DNA from: Streptomyces sp. NRRL S-337
GTDB taxonomy: Bacteria; Actinomycetota; Actinomycetes; Streptomycetales; Streptomycetaceae
DNA: 64,000 nt
Reading direction: 5' to 3'
Assembly (NCBI RefSeq): GCF_000720175.1
Contig: NZ_JOIX01000001.1
Location: 124,001 to 188,000 of the forward strand
Part shown: one piece after another, positions 33,916 to 43,700 of the stretch
Position numbering within the stretch: position 1 is the stretch's first letter
Layout: every line of letters starts with the position of its first letter
The notes under the pieces: model-generated
What the model was told of the DNA's origin: nothing
The model's database searches: none
What the model saw: the letters and a program-made list of their open reading frames with translations, nothing else
Position numbers and translations under genes: made by a program

Positions 33916-36900
33916 TCATGCGTCCGTGCGCGGGGTGAGCGCGGCCGCCAGCCGGCGGGGGGTGGAGTTGCGGAAGATGTCCCGCAGGCGGATCGCGGGG
34001 TAGTTCTCCTCGCGCAGGGCGGTGGCCAGCAGCACCGCTTGCACGGACGTGCCACCGAGGTCGAAGAAGTTGTCGTCGGGGGCGACGGGCACCTCCAGGA
34101 CCCGCTGCCAGAGGGCGGCCATGGCGGCCTCGGGACCCGAGGGCCGGTCGGGCTCGGGCGCCGTGGCCCGTTCCGCGGGCCGCGGGTCGGGGAGCCGTGC
34201 GGTGTCGAGCTTCCCGTTGGCGGTCAGGGGCAGTTCGGGCACCGCGGTCACGGTGGCGGGCAGCAGGTGGCCGGGCAGCCGCTCGGCGAGCCGGTGCCGG
34301 ATGTCGGCCAGTGTCCCGGGCGCGTCGGTGTCGGTGACGGTGACCACATAGGCGTCGACCCGTGCGGACGCCGGCCCGTCGGGGGCCCGGACCAGGGAGG
34401 CGGCCGCCCGGACCCGGTCGTCCTCCAGGAGGGCGTGCCGGATCTCGCCGAGCTCGATGCGGTGCCCGCGGATCTTGACCTGGTCGTCGCGCCGGCCGAG
34501 GTACTCGATCTGCCCGTCGGGCAGGAACCGGCCGAGGTCGCCGCTGCGGTAGAGGCGGGCGCCGGGCGTGCCCGTCAGATGGTCGTCGGTGAAGCGTTCG
34601 GCGTTCAGTTCCGGACGGTCGAGGTAGCCCTGGGTGACCCCGGCGCCGCCGACCCAGATCTCACCGGGCACACCGGGAGCTGCCGGGCGCCCCCGGTCGT
34701 CGAGGACGTACAGGTCCCAGCCGGGTATCGGCCGTCCGATCGAGCGGCTGCCGCGCAGCGCCTCGGACCGGTCGACGGGGTGCCAGGTGCAGAAGACCGT
34801 GGTCTCGGTGATCCCGTACATGTTGACGGGCCGGCAGACGTCCTCGGGATAGCGGGCGAACCACGGCACCAGGACACCCCGGTCGAGCGCCTCGCCGCCG
34901 AAGATGACCAGACGCACCGCGAGGCCGCCGTCGCGGAACGCCTCGGTGTTCACCAACTGGGCGAACGCGGAAGGGGTTTGGTTCAGGACCGTCACCCCCT
35001 CGCGGAGCAGCAGTCCGTGGAACGCCTCCGCGTCGCGGGAGACGTCGTAGGGGACGACGACCAGCCGGCCGCCGGTGAGCAGGCACCCCCAGATCTCCCA
35101 GACGGAGAAGTCGAAGGCGAGCGAGTGGAAGTACGACCAGACGTCGTCGGGGCCGGGTGCGTACTCCTCGCGGGTCGCGGCGAGCAGGGCGGCCACATTG
35201 CGGTGGCTGACCCGGACCCCCTTGGGGCGGCCGGTCGAGCCGGAGGTGTGGATGACGTACGCGGTGGCTTCCGGGTCCACGGTCGGCAGGGCCAGGGCCG
35301 GGTCCTCGGGAGTGGCGTCCGGCGCGACCCGGCGCAGGCCGGGGACGTCCGCGAGCAGTTCGCCTTCGGTGATGACGGTCCGCAGTTCGGTGTCCTCGAT
35401 GACGAAGGCGAGCCGCTGCGGCGGGTAGTCGGGGTCGAGGGGGACGTAGGCAGCGCCCGCCCGGAGCACCGCGAGCACGGCGGCGACCTGCCCGATGCCC
35501 CGGTCCAGGCAGACCCCGACCCGGTCACCGGGGCGGACCCCAAACTCCACCAGCACGGTCGCCAACCGCCGTGAGATGTCGTCGAGTTCGCGGTAACTGA
35601 CCTGTTGTTCCCGGCAGACCACGGCGGTGCGCCCGGCGGCCTCGCGCGCCTGGCGCGCGAACAGTTCGGTCAGTGCCACCGGTGGTGCGGTGAGCCGCGC
35701 GCCCCGTCCGGTGGCGAGCAGCGCCGTGAGCTCGTCGGCCGGGAGGGTGTCCACCTCGTCCAGGCGTCCACCGGGCCGTGCGGTGAAGTGGGTGAGTACG
35801 GGCGTCAGTTGGCGGAAGAAGAGTGCGGCGGCGGCGTCGGTGACCAGTGCGCGCTGGTGGCGCAGCAGCATCCGGATCCCGTCCGTGCGCCCGTGCTCCT
35901 GGTACAGGCCGAGGGTCAGCGGGAAGTGGGCGGTGCCCAGGCCCTGGTCCTCGTGCGGGACCGCGTGCCGGTCGCCTTCGCGCAGTTCGGGCAGTGTGTC
36001 GATGGCCGACACCACCAGCTGGGGCGCCGTGAGGCCGGTCCCCGGCAGTACGGAGGACAGCGGCAGGTCGGCGTCGCGGTAGGCCTGCACGCCGCGCTGG
36101 TGCACCTCCCGCAGGAAGTCCGTCACGGTGGCCTGCCCGTCGAGGAGGACCGGAACGGGAGCGGTGTTGTTGAAGTACCCGACGGTGTCGGCGTGTGCCG
36201 GTGAACGCCGCGAGACGGTGGTGCCGATGACCGGGCGCGCGGCTCCGGAGTTGCGGCCGAGGACGAGGGCGGCCGCGGCGAGGACGGCCGAGTAGGGGGT
36301 GATCCCCAGTTCGGTGCCGAGGTCGCGGAGGCTTCGGTGCAGTCCGGCGGGGAGGAGCGCTTCGGCGACGCCGCCGCCGGTGCGGTGTGCGTCGCCGGAG
36401 CCGGGCGCGTCGCCGGCGGCGCCCGCCCACTCCAGGGACGGGACGACATCGGCGGCGGCCAGCTCGGCCCGGATCTCGGCCGCGCGGCCGGCCCGCCGGG
36501 GCAGCCGGCCGTGGGCCGCGGCCGCCCAGTCGGCGTAGGCGGTGGCGGGCTCGGTGGCCCGGTCCGTCAGGAGGCCGCGGGCGAGCAGTTCCATGGACCG
36601 GCCGTCGACCACGAGGTGGTGGGCGACGAGGACGAGGTCGGCGGTGTCCGGCGCGTACTGGAGCAGGACGGCGCGGCACAGCGGGCCCTTGGCGAGGTCC
36701 AGGGGCCGGGTCAGCTCCTCGCGCACCCGCAGGCGGGCCGCGGTGCTGTCCGGCTCGTCCGCGACGCGTACGCAGTGCAGCTGCGGCGGGTTGGGCGCGG
36801 TCTCCAGGAACCACGTCCCGTCGTCCTCCACCACGCGGGAGGCGAGCACCGGGTAGGTCTCGGCCAGGCGCGCGAAGCGCTCGGCGAGCAGTGGCCCGTC

Positions 36901-37011
36901 GGCCGGCCCGGTGATCCGGTACACGCAGTTGACCAGATAGGTCGAGGGATCGTCGGCGGCCTGGTCGGCGGTGTAGAGGTCGACCTGATTCGGGGCCAGT
37001 TCGCAGCGCAT
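33916..37011 (-). CDS. NRPS module C-A-T, predicted threonine-activating
   Basis: The ATG at 37011 lies two bases after the end of the carrier gene stop. The 1031-residue protein contains a condensation domain with intact HHLVVDG (131-137), an adenylation domain ([50 protein letters not shown]) and a carrier with DNFFDLGGTSVQ. The aligned pocket reads D-F-W-N-I-G-M-V-F, one residue from the published threonine code D-F-W-N-I-G-M-V-H. There is no epimerase. The product should be a threonyl-type extension delivered to the downstream PKS. Confidence 0.95.
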   Translation of the reverse strand: MRCELAPNQVDLYTADQAADDPSTYLVNCVYRITGPADGPLLAERFARLAETYPVLASRVVEDDGTWFLETAPNPPQLHCVRVADEPDSTAARLRVREELTRPLDLAKGPLCRAVLLQYAPDTADLVLVAHHLVVDGRSMELLARGLLTDRATEPATAYADWAAAAHGRLPRRAGRAAEIRAELAAADVVPSLEWAGAAGDAPGSGDAHRTGGGVAEALLPAGLHRSLRDLGTELGITPYSAVLAAAALVLGRNSGAARPVIGTTVSRRSPAHADTVGYFNNTAPVPVLLDGQATVTDFLREVHQRGVQAYRDADLPLSSVLPGTGLTAPQLVVSAIDTLPELREGDRHAVPHEDQGLGTAHFPLTLGLYQEHGRTDGIRMLLRHQRALVTDAAAALFFRQLTPVLTHFTARPGGRLDEVDTLPADELTALLATGRGARLTAPPVALTELFARQAREAAGRTAVVCREQQVSYRELDDISRRLATVLVEFGVRPGDRVGVCLDRGIGQVAAVLAVLRAGAAYVPLDPDYPPQRLAFVIEDTELRTVITEGELLADVPGLRRVAPDATPEDPALALPTVDPEATAYVIHTSGSTGRPKGVRVSHRNVAALLAATREEYAPGPDDVWSYFHSLAFDFSVWEIWGCLLTGGRLVVVPYDVSRDAEAFHGLLLREGVTVLNQTPSAFAQLVNTEAFRDGGLAVRLVIFGGEALDRGVLVPWFARYPEDVCRPVNMYGITETTVFCTWHPVDRSEALRGSRSIGRPIPGWDLYVLDDRGRPAAPGVPGEIWVGGAGVTQGYLDRPELNAERFTDDHLTGTPGARLYRSGDLGRFLPDGQIEYLGRRDDQVKIRGHRIELGEIRHALLEDDRVRAAASLVRAPDGPASARVDAYVVTVTDTDAPGTLADIRHRLAERLPGHLLPATVTAVPELPLTANGKLDTARLPDPRPAERATAPEPDRPSGPEAAMAALWQRVLEVPVAPDDNFFDLGGTSVQAVLLATALREENYPAIRLRDIFRNSTPRRLAAALTPRTDA

Positions 37012-37012
37012 G

Positions 37013-37276
37013 TCAGCTCCCCGCGCCGTCGGCCGCGAGCAGGCGGACGAGGGCACCGGCGCCGTCGGCCTCCAGGACGTCGAGGTACTCGACCTCGCGG
37101 CCGGTCAGCTCGTAGAGCCGGCTGCTCAGCAGGACCGCACGGAAAGAGTCCCCGCCGTTCTCCAGGAATCCTTTAGCGGGATCAGCGCCAGCTCCGAGGA
37201 TTTCTCTCCAGAGATTCTCCGCCACTTCAGCCGAATTCTCGGAGGAGGGCAGGGAGGGGTCAGCATTGAATTCCAT
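37013..37276 (-). CDS. Discrete peptidyl carrier protein
   Basis: The ATG at 37276 follows TCGGGGGCTGTTCC, the same leader as the divergent NRPS gene. The 87-residue product has a single carrier fold: SAEVAENLWREILGAG (helix 1), GFLENGGDSFRAVLL with the phosphopantetheine serine in GGDS, and a helical end. A longer frame upstream to 37405 has no ribosome binding site. As the first gene of the operon and the only stand-alone carrier, it is the likely partner of the stand-alone adenylation enzyme and the discrete condensation protein. Confidence 0.9.
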   Translation of the reverse strand: MEFNADPSLPSSENSAEVAENLWREILGAGADPAKGFLENGGDSFRAVLLSSRLYELTGREVEYLDVLEADGAGALVRLLAADGAGS

Positions 37277-37446
37277 GGAACAGCCCCCGAATTCTATGAG
37301 TCCGAATTCCCCGCATCTGCGCCACGTTGCGTCACGGGGCGTGTCACTGGGGGTGGTCGACTCCATCCAGTTTTCACGGCCGCAGGGCCCAATTACCCGC
37401 CTCAACGGTTTGGTTGACGCTACAGCGCCATCGGGAAGTTGATCAA

Positions 37447-37462
37447 TGTGAGGTAGGTCACA
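37447..37462. promoter_or_regulatory. Crp-like binding site
   Basis: The sequence TGTGAGGTAGGTCACA is a perfect TGTGA-N6-TCACA palindrome, flanked by AA and AT. It matches the general Crp/Fnr-family consensus used by cAMP receptor proteins, including Streptomyces Crp. It lies about 65 bases upstream of the rightward -35 box and near the putative leftward promoter, so it could regulate both operons. Confidence 0.6.
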
Positions 37463-37526
37463 ATGCCGTCTCCGGCATTCTTGTTGAATTCCCGCGCGGT
37501 GTGTGCGGTGGCCCCGAGAATTCTTC

Positions 37527-37555
37527 TTGACACGGCCAAACCGCCTCCATAACCT
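37527..37555 (+). promoter_or_regulatory. Sigma-70-like promoter of the plus-strand NRPS operon
   Basis: TTGACA at 37527-37532 and TAACCT at 37550-37555 are separated by 17 bases, a strong match to vegetative (HrdB-type) promoters. Initiation near 37562 would leave a leader of about 38 bases before the TTG start at 37600. Confidence 0.7.
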
Positions 37556-37599
37556 GGCCCGACTAATTCCGGTGCGGATTTCAGTCGGGGGGCTGTTCG

Positions 37600-40500
37600 T
37601 TGACCAGCGATGACGATGCCGGGAATGCGGTCAGGCCCGCCGACTCGGCGCAGACCCGGTTCTTCCTGCTCGACCAGCAGGGCGGCAGAGCCACCACTCT
37701 CCTCCAGCACATCCGGGTCGACGGCCCGGTCGACCAGGAGCGGATGACCGCGGCCGCGCGAGCGGTGTGCCAGGCGCAGCCGGCGCTGCGGACCTCCCTG
37801 CACCCGACGGCGGAGGGGCTCCTCCAGCGCACCCACCCCGTCTCCGAGGTCGACATCCGGACCGGACGGGCGGACGACGGGAGCGCCCTCGACGGATGGA
37901 TCACCGAGGCCCGCGCCCTGTTCCCGCACGGCGCCGGACCGTTGTGCCGGATCCGGATCGTCGGCACGCCCGGGCACACACACTGCCTCGTCGGCGTCCA
38001 CCACGCGGTGTTCGACGAGGACTCCGCGGCCGTCCTGTTGCGGCAGCTCGCCCGCGCGTACGCCGAGGGCCCCGAGACGCTCACCGCCGCCGACCTCCAC
38101 CGGCCCCCGCCGCAGCCCGCACGCCTCGCGGCCCTCCACGCCTTCTGGACCGACCACCTCGCCGGCGCGCCCACGGACACCGCCCTGCCGCACCTCCCGG
38201 CCACCGCAGGGAGCGGGACCGGGCACGGCGTGGTGTCCCTGCCGCTGCACGCCCAACTCGCCGCCGCACTGCGCGAGCGGGCCCGGCAGAGCGGGGCCAC
38301 GCCCTTCGCGCAGGTGCTGGCCGCCGTCGCGGTGGTCGTCGGCTGGTACGGCGACACCGAGGACGTCGTGCTCGCCACCGTCGCCACCACCCGCACCGCG
38401 GCGGACGCCGAGGTCATCGGCTGTCTGCAGAACACCCTGCCGGTACGCCTGCCGCTGCACGGCGCCGACACCGCCTCCGTGCTCGACCGCACCGCCGACG
38501 CGCTGTTCGACGCCCTCGACCACTGCGATCTGCCGATCGAGGACATCCTCACCGTGTCCGGGGCCACCCGCCGCCCCGGACGGCCACCGCTGACCCAGAT
38601 CATCTGCACCCAGGCCACCGCAGCGGCCCCGCTGACCATCGGCGACCTGCGATGGCAGCTCGTACCGGCCGAGGACGCGCGAAGCGAGTACCAACTGGCC
38701 GTCACGCTCCATCAGGACCCTGCGGGCGGCCTCTCCCTGACGGTCGACCACGACCGCGCCGCACTGCCCGCCGCGTCGGCGCGCCTTTTCGCCGAGCACC
38801 TGACCGGCGCGCTCGCCGCGTTCGGCACCGCGCCGGCAGCCCCGCTCACCGCGCTGCGCCTGTTCACCCCCGACCCACCGCCACCCGCCACCCCCGCCGC
38901 CGCGGCCGGCCCGGCGGTGCCCGAGCTGATCGCCGGGCACGCCCGGCGCACCCCCGAGGCCATCGCCCTGATCGCGGGCTCACAGCGCATGACCTACGCC
39001 GAACTGGACCGCCGGGTACGGGAACTCGCCGCCGCGCTGATCGACGCCGGCGTGCGTCCCGGCGACCGGGTCGGCGTGTGCCTGCCGAGGACGGCCGACC
39101 TGCTCGTCGCCCTGGTCGCCGCCTGGCGGGCGGGGGCCGCCTATCTGCCGCTCGACCCCGGGTACCCGGCGGGCCGCCTCCGGATGGTGGTCGAGGACGC
39201 CCGGCCGGCCGTGATCGTCGGCGACGCCGCGGCCGCAGAGGCCCTGGCCTCGACCGGTGCCGTACTGATCGGCCCCGACGCGGTGGCCGACCGCGCGCCC
39301 GAGCAGTGGCCGGTCCCCGCGCCGCAGGACCCCGCCTACGTCATCCACACCTCCGGCTCGACCGGCCGGCCCAAGGGCGTGGTCGTCCGCCACGACAACC
39401 TGGCCGCGCTGTTCGCGGCCTTCGCGCAGATCCTTCCCGCGCCGCCCCAGGTGTCGGTCGCCGGCGCGAGCGTCTCCTTCGACATCAGCGTGCTGGAGCT
39501 GTTCTGGCCGCTCGCCACCGGCCGCACGGTGCTGCTGACCAGTCACCAGCAGGTGGCCGACGCCGACGTGCCGCGCGGCGCGCTCTACCAGTGCACCCCC
39601 ACCATGGCCCGGATCCTCGCCGACGACCCGGCCGGCCGGCGGCTGCTCGGCAGCCTCGCGGTCCTCCTCGTCGGCGGCGAACCGCTGGCCCGCGACCTCG
39701 CCGAACGGCTGACCGACCTCGTGCCGGGCCCGGTGTTCAACTGCTACGGCCCGACCGAGACCACCGTCTGGTCGACCGTGTGGCGGGTCGAGCCACAGGT
39801 ACCCGTGCACATCGGCCGTCCGCTCGCGGGGGAAGAGTGCCGGGTGGTCGACGCCCACGGTCGTCCGCTGCCACCCGGAGTCCCGGGCCGCCTGCTGATC
39901 CTCGGAGCCGGCGTGGGAGCGGGCTACTGGCAGCGGCCGGACCTGACCGCCGAGCGCTTCGCCACGTACGACGGGCGCAGCGGCTACGACACCGGGGACC
40001 TGGCCGTCCTCGACCCCGAGCACGGACTGCGCTTCCTCGGCCGGGCCGACACCCAGGTCAAGGTCCTCGGACAGCGGATCGAACTCGCCGAGATCGAGGC
40101 CGTGTTACGCGCCCACCCCGCCGTCCAGGAGGCCGTGGCCACCGTCAGCGGCGACGGCACCGCGGTCACCGCCTGCCTGATCCCCACCGGCCCGGCGGGC
40201 CCGTCCGGCGACGGGCACCCGCGTCCGGCGCCCGCCGAACTCGCCGATGAGCTCCGCCGGCACGCGGCCGTCTCGCTCGTGCCCGCGATGGTCCCGGCCG
40301 CCTGGCTGCTCGTCGAGGCGCTGCCCCAGCTGCCCAACGGCAAACTGGACCGCGCCGCGGTGGCCGATCTGGCGGCCGCGGCGCCCACGACGGCCCCCGC
40401 ACCGGACGAGGCCGAGCCGTCGGCGGGCGCCCTCTCCGGGCAGACCACCGAGGTGGTGCGGCGCGCGTGGGAGCACGTACTCGGCGCCCCCGTCCGCGGC

Positions 40501-40755
40501 CTGGACACCCACTTCTTCGACCTCGGGGGCACCTCCGGACAGATCGTGCGCGTGCTCGCCCTCCTCCAGCGCCCGTACCCGAAGCTGACCACGGCCGACC
40601 TCTTCCGCTACACCACCGTCCGGGCCATCGCCCGACATGTCGACGCGGCCGGCGACGACGGGGGAGCACCGGAACGGTCCCGGCCCGCGGTGCGCGCCGC
40701 CGCCCGGACGCAGGCCCTGAACGGCTGGCGCCGGCGCACCGAACGATCCCGATAG
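37600..40755 (+). CDS. NRPS module C-A-T, predicted glycine-activating
   Basis: The TTG at 37600 is chosen because TCGGGGGGCTGTTCG, the same leader as the divergent carrier gene, lies at the same distance. The 1051-residue protein has a condensation domain with HHAVFDE (134-140; last Gly replaced by Glu), an adenylation domain ([52 protein letters not shown]) and a carrier with THFFDLGGTSGQ. The pocket reads D-I-L-Q-L-G-C-V-W, close to the known glycine code D-I-L-Q-L-G-L-I-W. Codon 836 is TTA (40105-40107), so translation may depend on bldA. The next NRPS gene starts 30 bases downstream. Confidence 0.95.
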   Translation: MTSDDDAGNAVRPADSAQTRFFLLDQQGGRATTLLQHIRVDGPVDQERMTAAARAVCQAQPALRTSLHPTAEGLLQRTHPVSEVDIRTGRADDGSALDGWITEARALFPHGAGPLCRIRIVGTPGHTHCLVGVHHAVFDEDSAAVLLRQLARAYAEGPETLTAADLHRPPPQPARLAALHAFWTDHLAGAPTDTALPHLPATAGSGTGHGVVSLPLHAQLAAALRERARQSGATPFAQVLAAVAVVVGWYGDTEDVVLATVATTRTAADAEVIGCLQNTLPVRLPLHGADTASVLDRTADALFDALDHCDLPIEDILTVSGATRRPGRPPLTQIICTQATAAAPLTIGDLRWQLVPAEDARSEYQLAVTLHQDPAGGLSLTVDHDRAALPAASARLFAEHLTGALAAFGTAPAAPLTALRLFTPDPPPPATPAAAAGPAVPELIAGHARRTPEAIALIAGSQRMTYAELDRRVRELAAALIDAGVRPGDRVGVCLPRTADLLVALVAAWRAGAAYLPLDPGYPAGRLRMVVEDARPAVIVGDAAAAEALASTGAVLIGPDAVADRAPEQWPVPAPQDPAYVIHTSGSTGRPKGVVVRHDNLAALFAAFAQILPAPPQVSVAGASVSFDISVLELFWPLATGRTVLLTSHQQVADADVPRGALYQCTPTMARILADDPAGRRLLGSLAVLLVGGEPLARDLAERLTDLVPGPVFNCYGPTETTVWSTVWRVEPQVPVHIGRPLAGEECRVVDAHGRPLPPGVPGRLLILGAGVGAGYWQRPDLTAERFATYDGRSGYDTGDLAVLDPEHGLRFLGRADTQVKVLGQRIELAEIEAVLRAHPAVQEAVATVSGDGTAVTACLIPTGPAGPSGDGHPRPAPAELADELRRHAAVSLVPAMVPAAWLLVEALPQLPNGKLDRAAVADLAAAAPTTAPAPDEAEPSAGALSGQTTEVVRRAWEHVLGAPVRGLDTHFFDLGGTSGQIVRVLALLQRPYPKLTTADLFRYTTVRAIARHVDAAGDDGGAPERSRPAVRAAARTQALNGWRRRTERSR

Positions 40756-40785
40756 CACACCGGTGACAGAAGGACCGATGATTCA

Positions 40786-43700
40786 GTGAGCACTCATCAG
40801 GCGGACCGGGCGGCTGCACCGGAAGAAGCACGTCCGGCCCGCACGGTCGCGGCGACGCCCCAGCAGCAACGGCTCTACCTCGCCCACGCCCTGACCGAGG
40901 ACCACGCCCGCCACCACCTGGTGATCGACCTCGGCTTCGACGGCGTACCCGACACCGCGGCACTGCGCTCCGCACTGGAGGACGTGGTCCGCCACCACGA
41001 AGCGCTGCGCACCCGCTTCGTCTTCGAGGGCACGGCCCTGGTGCAGTCGGTCGCCGACCACCTGCCGCCGCTGTGGGAGACCGTGGGCGACGATGCCGAA
41101 GCCCCCGCGCCGGAGCGCCCGTTCGACCTGGAAGCGGGACCGCTGCTGCGGGCCCGGGCCCAGCGCACCGGCGACACCGGACTCCGGCTGCGCCTCACCC
41201 TCCACCGCATCATCGCCGACGACAGGTCCGCCACCCTCCTTGTGGACGACCTCCTCACCGCCTACCGTGCCCGGCTCGCCCCGGATTCCCCTCAACTCCT
41301 CGATCCTGTCCGGCAGTTCGCCGACTGTCCGGTACTTCCGGACCCGGCCACCGAGCCGTCGCCCACACCGGCCGGTGAGCCATCCCCCGGAGAGCTGCCC
41401 TTGACCACCGGCCGCACGCCCGGCCGGACCCACCTCATCCCACTGCCCGACGGCACCCTCTCCGCACTGGCGTCCCTCTGCACCGCCGCCGGCGCCCCGC
41501 TCGCCGACGGACTGCTGGCGGCGCTCGCCGTGCTGGTGAACCGCTACACCGACGCCGACGACGTCCTGATCGCCGCCGACGGCCCCGACCCGCGCGGCGC
41601 CGACCTCACCCGCACCATCGGCCCGTTCACCGCCCGGGCGACCGTGCACGCCGACCTGTCCACGAACCCCGGATTCCGCACACTGGCCGCGCAGTTGCGG
41701 CGGCCGGCCGAGCCGGACCCGCTGACCGACTGGACCGCACAGGAGCAGCCCCCGCTCCCCGTCGGCTTCACCCTGCGCGCCCCGCACCCCACCCACTGGG
41801 ACCTCCCCGGCGGCATCACCGTCACCCGCCACCCGGCCCCCGAGGCGCACGGCCACGCCCTGCGCCTGGTGGTGACCACCGACGGCACCGCCCGCTTCGA
41901 GGGCGCCTGGCCGGACTGGCTGACCGAGCAATTCGCCGCCCACTTCGGCCAGTTGCTGACCGAGATCGTCCACCACCCGGACCGCCCGGTGCACGAGCTG
42001 GCGCCGGCCCTCGCCGAGGACCCGGCCGGCCGCACCCCGCCCCTCGACGCCGCCGCCCCGCCCGAGGCCACCACCGTCCTGGAGCGCTTCGCCCGCCACG
42101 CCGCGCAGCGCCCCGACGCCGTCGCCGTCAGCCACGGCAGCGAGCACCTCACCTACGGCGAACTCGACCGCCGCGCCAACCAGCTCGCCCGGCACCTCCA
42201 GGCCCACGGCGTCGGCCCGGAAACCCTGGTCGGTCTCGCCGCCGAACGCTCGCCGGACCTCGTCGTCGCCCTCCTCGGCATCCAGAAGGCCGGCGGCGCG
42301 TACGTACCGCTGGACCCGGCGTACCCCGACGCCCGGCTCGCCTACATCCTGCGGGACACCGCGCTGGCCCACGTCGTCGTCCAGGGCCGGCCCGGCGGCT
42401 GGCTGGACGGCTTCACCGGCGCCCTGGTCTCCCTCGACGACGACGCCGAGACGATCGCCGCCCACCCGGACGGCCCGCTCGCCTCCCGCGTCGCCCCCGA
42501 CGACCTCGCCTACGTCATCCACACCTCGGGCTCCACCGGAGAACCCAAGGGCACGCTCGTCCCGCACCGCAACGTCGCCCGGCTCTTCACCGCCACCGAG
42601 CCCTGGTTCGGCTTCGGCGCGGACGACGTGTGGACGCTGTTCCACTCGTACGCCTTCGACTTCTCCGTCTGGGAGCTGTGGGGCGCACTGGCCCACGGCG
42701 GCCGCCTCGTCATCGTGCCGCACGAGGTCAGCCGGGCCCCCGAGGACTTCCTGGCGCTGCTGCGCAGCGAGGGCGTCACCGTCCTCAATCAGACCCCCTC
42801 GGCCTTCGCGCTGCTCCAGCGCGAGGACGCGCGGACCGCGGACGCGCCGCCCGGCGCCGGTGCGCGGCTCGCGCTGCGCTATGTGATCTTCGGCGGCGAG
42901 GCGCTGGACCCGCGCGCGCTCCGCCCCTGGTTCGAGCGGCACCCCGACGGGCCGCAGCTGGTGAACATGTACGGCATCACCGAAACCACCGTGCACGTCA
43001 CCTACCGGCCGATCCGCAAGGAGGACACCGACGGCGACGGCAGCGTGATCGGCGCGCCGATCCCGGACCTGAGCCTGGACCTGCTCGACCGCCGGGGCCG
43101 GCCGGTCCCGCAGGGCGTCACCGGCGAACTGTACGTACGCGGCGCCGGACTCGCCCGCGGCTACCTGGGACGGCCCGAACTCGACGCGGCCCGCTTCGTC
43201 ACCCTCCCCGGCGGACGCGCCTACCGCACCGGCGACCTGGCCCGACGGCTGCCCGGCGGCGAGTTGGAGTACCGCGGCCGGATCGACGACCAGGTCAAGA
43301 TCCGCGGCTTCCGGATCGAGCCCGGCGAGATCGAGGCCGCCCTGGCCGGCCACCCGGACGTCACCGAGGCCCTGGTGACCGCCGAACCCGACCGGACGGG
43401 CGAGCGGCGCCTCGTGGGCTACGCGGTCTCCGGCCGCATCGATCTGGCCGCCGCCGAACTCCGCGCCCACCTGGTCGGCCTGCTGCCCGCCCACATGATC
43501 CCCGCCGCCTTCGTCGTGCTGGACCGCTTCCCCCTGACCGTCAACGGCAAGGTCGACCGGCGGCGGCTGCCCGCCCCCGAACGCCCCGCCGACGGTCCGG
43601 CCACCGCCTCCGCCAACCACGCCGAGGAGATCCTCGTCCAGGTCTGGAGCGAGGTGCTCGGCCAGGACCGGGTGGGCACCGACGAGAACTACTTCCTGCT

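Larger units (their letters stand above)
37277..37599. promoter_or_regulatory. Central divergent promoter region of the NRPS-PKS cluster
   Basis: These 323 bases drive the nine-gene minus operon and the plus NRPS operon. They are markedly AT-richer than the genes, contain several GAATTC palindromes and no credible coding frame. A sigma-70-like promoter reads rightward at 37527-37555, a Crp-like palindrome lies at 37447-37462, and an inverted repeat TCAAC-N6-GTTGA lies at about 37402-37417. A weak leftward candidate (TTGATC-N16-TGTAGC on the minus strand) lies near 37420-37450. Confidence 0.75.
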
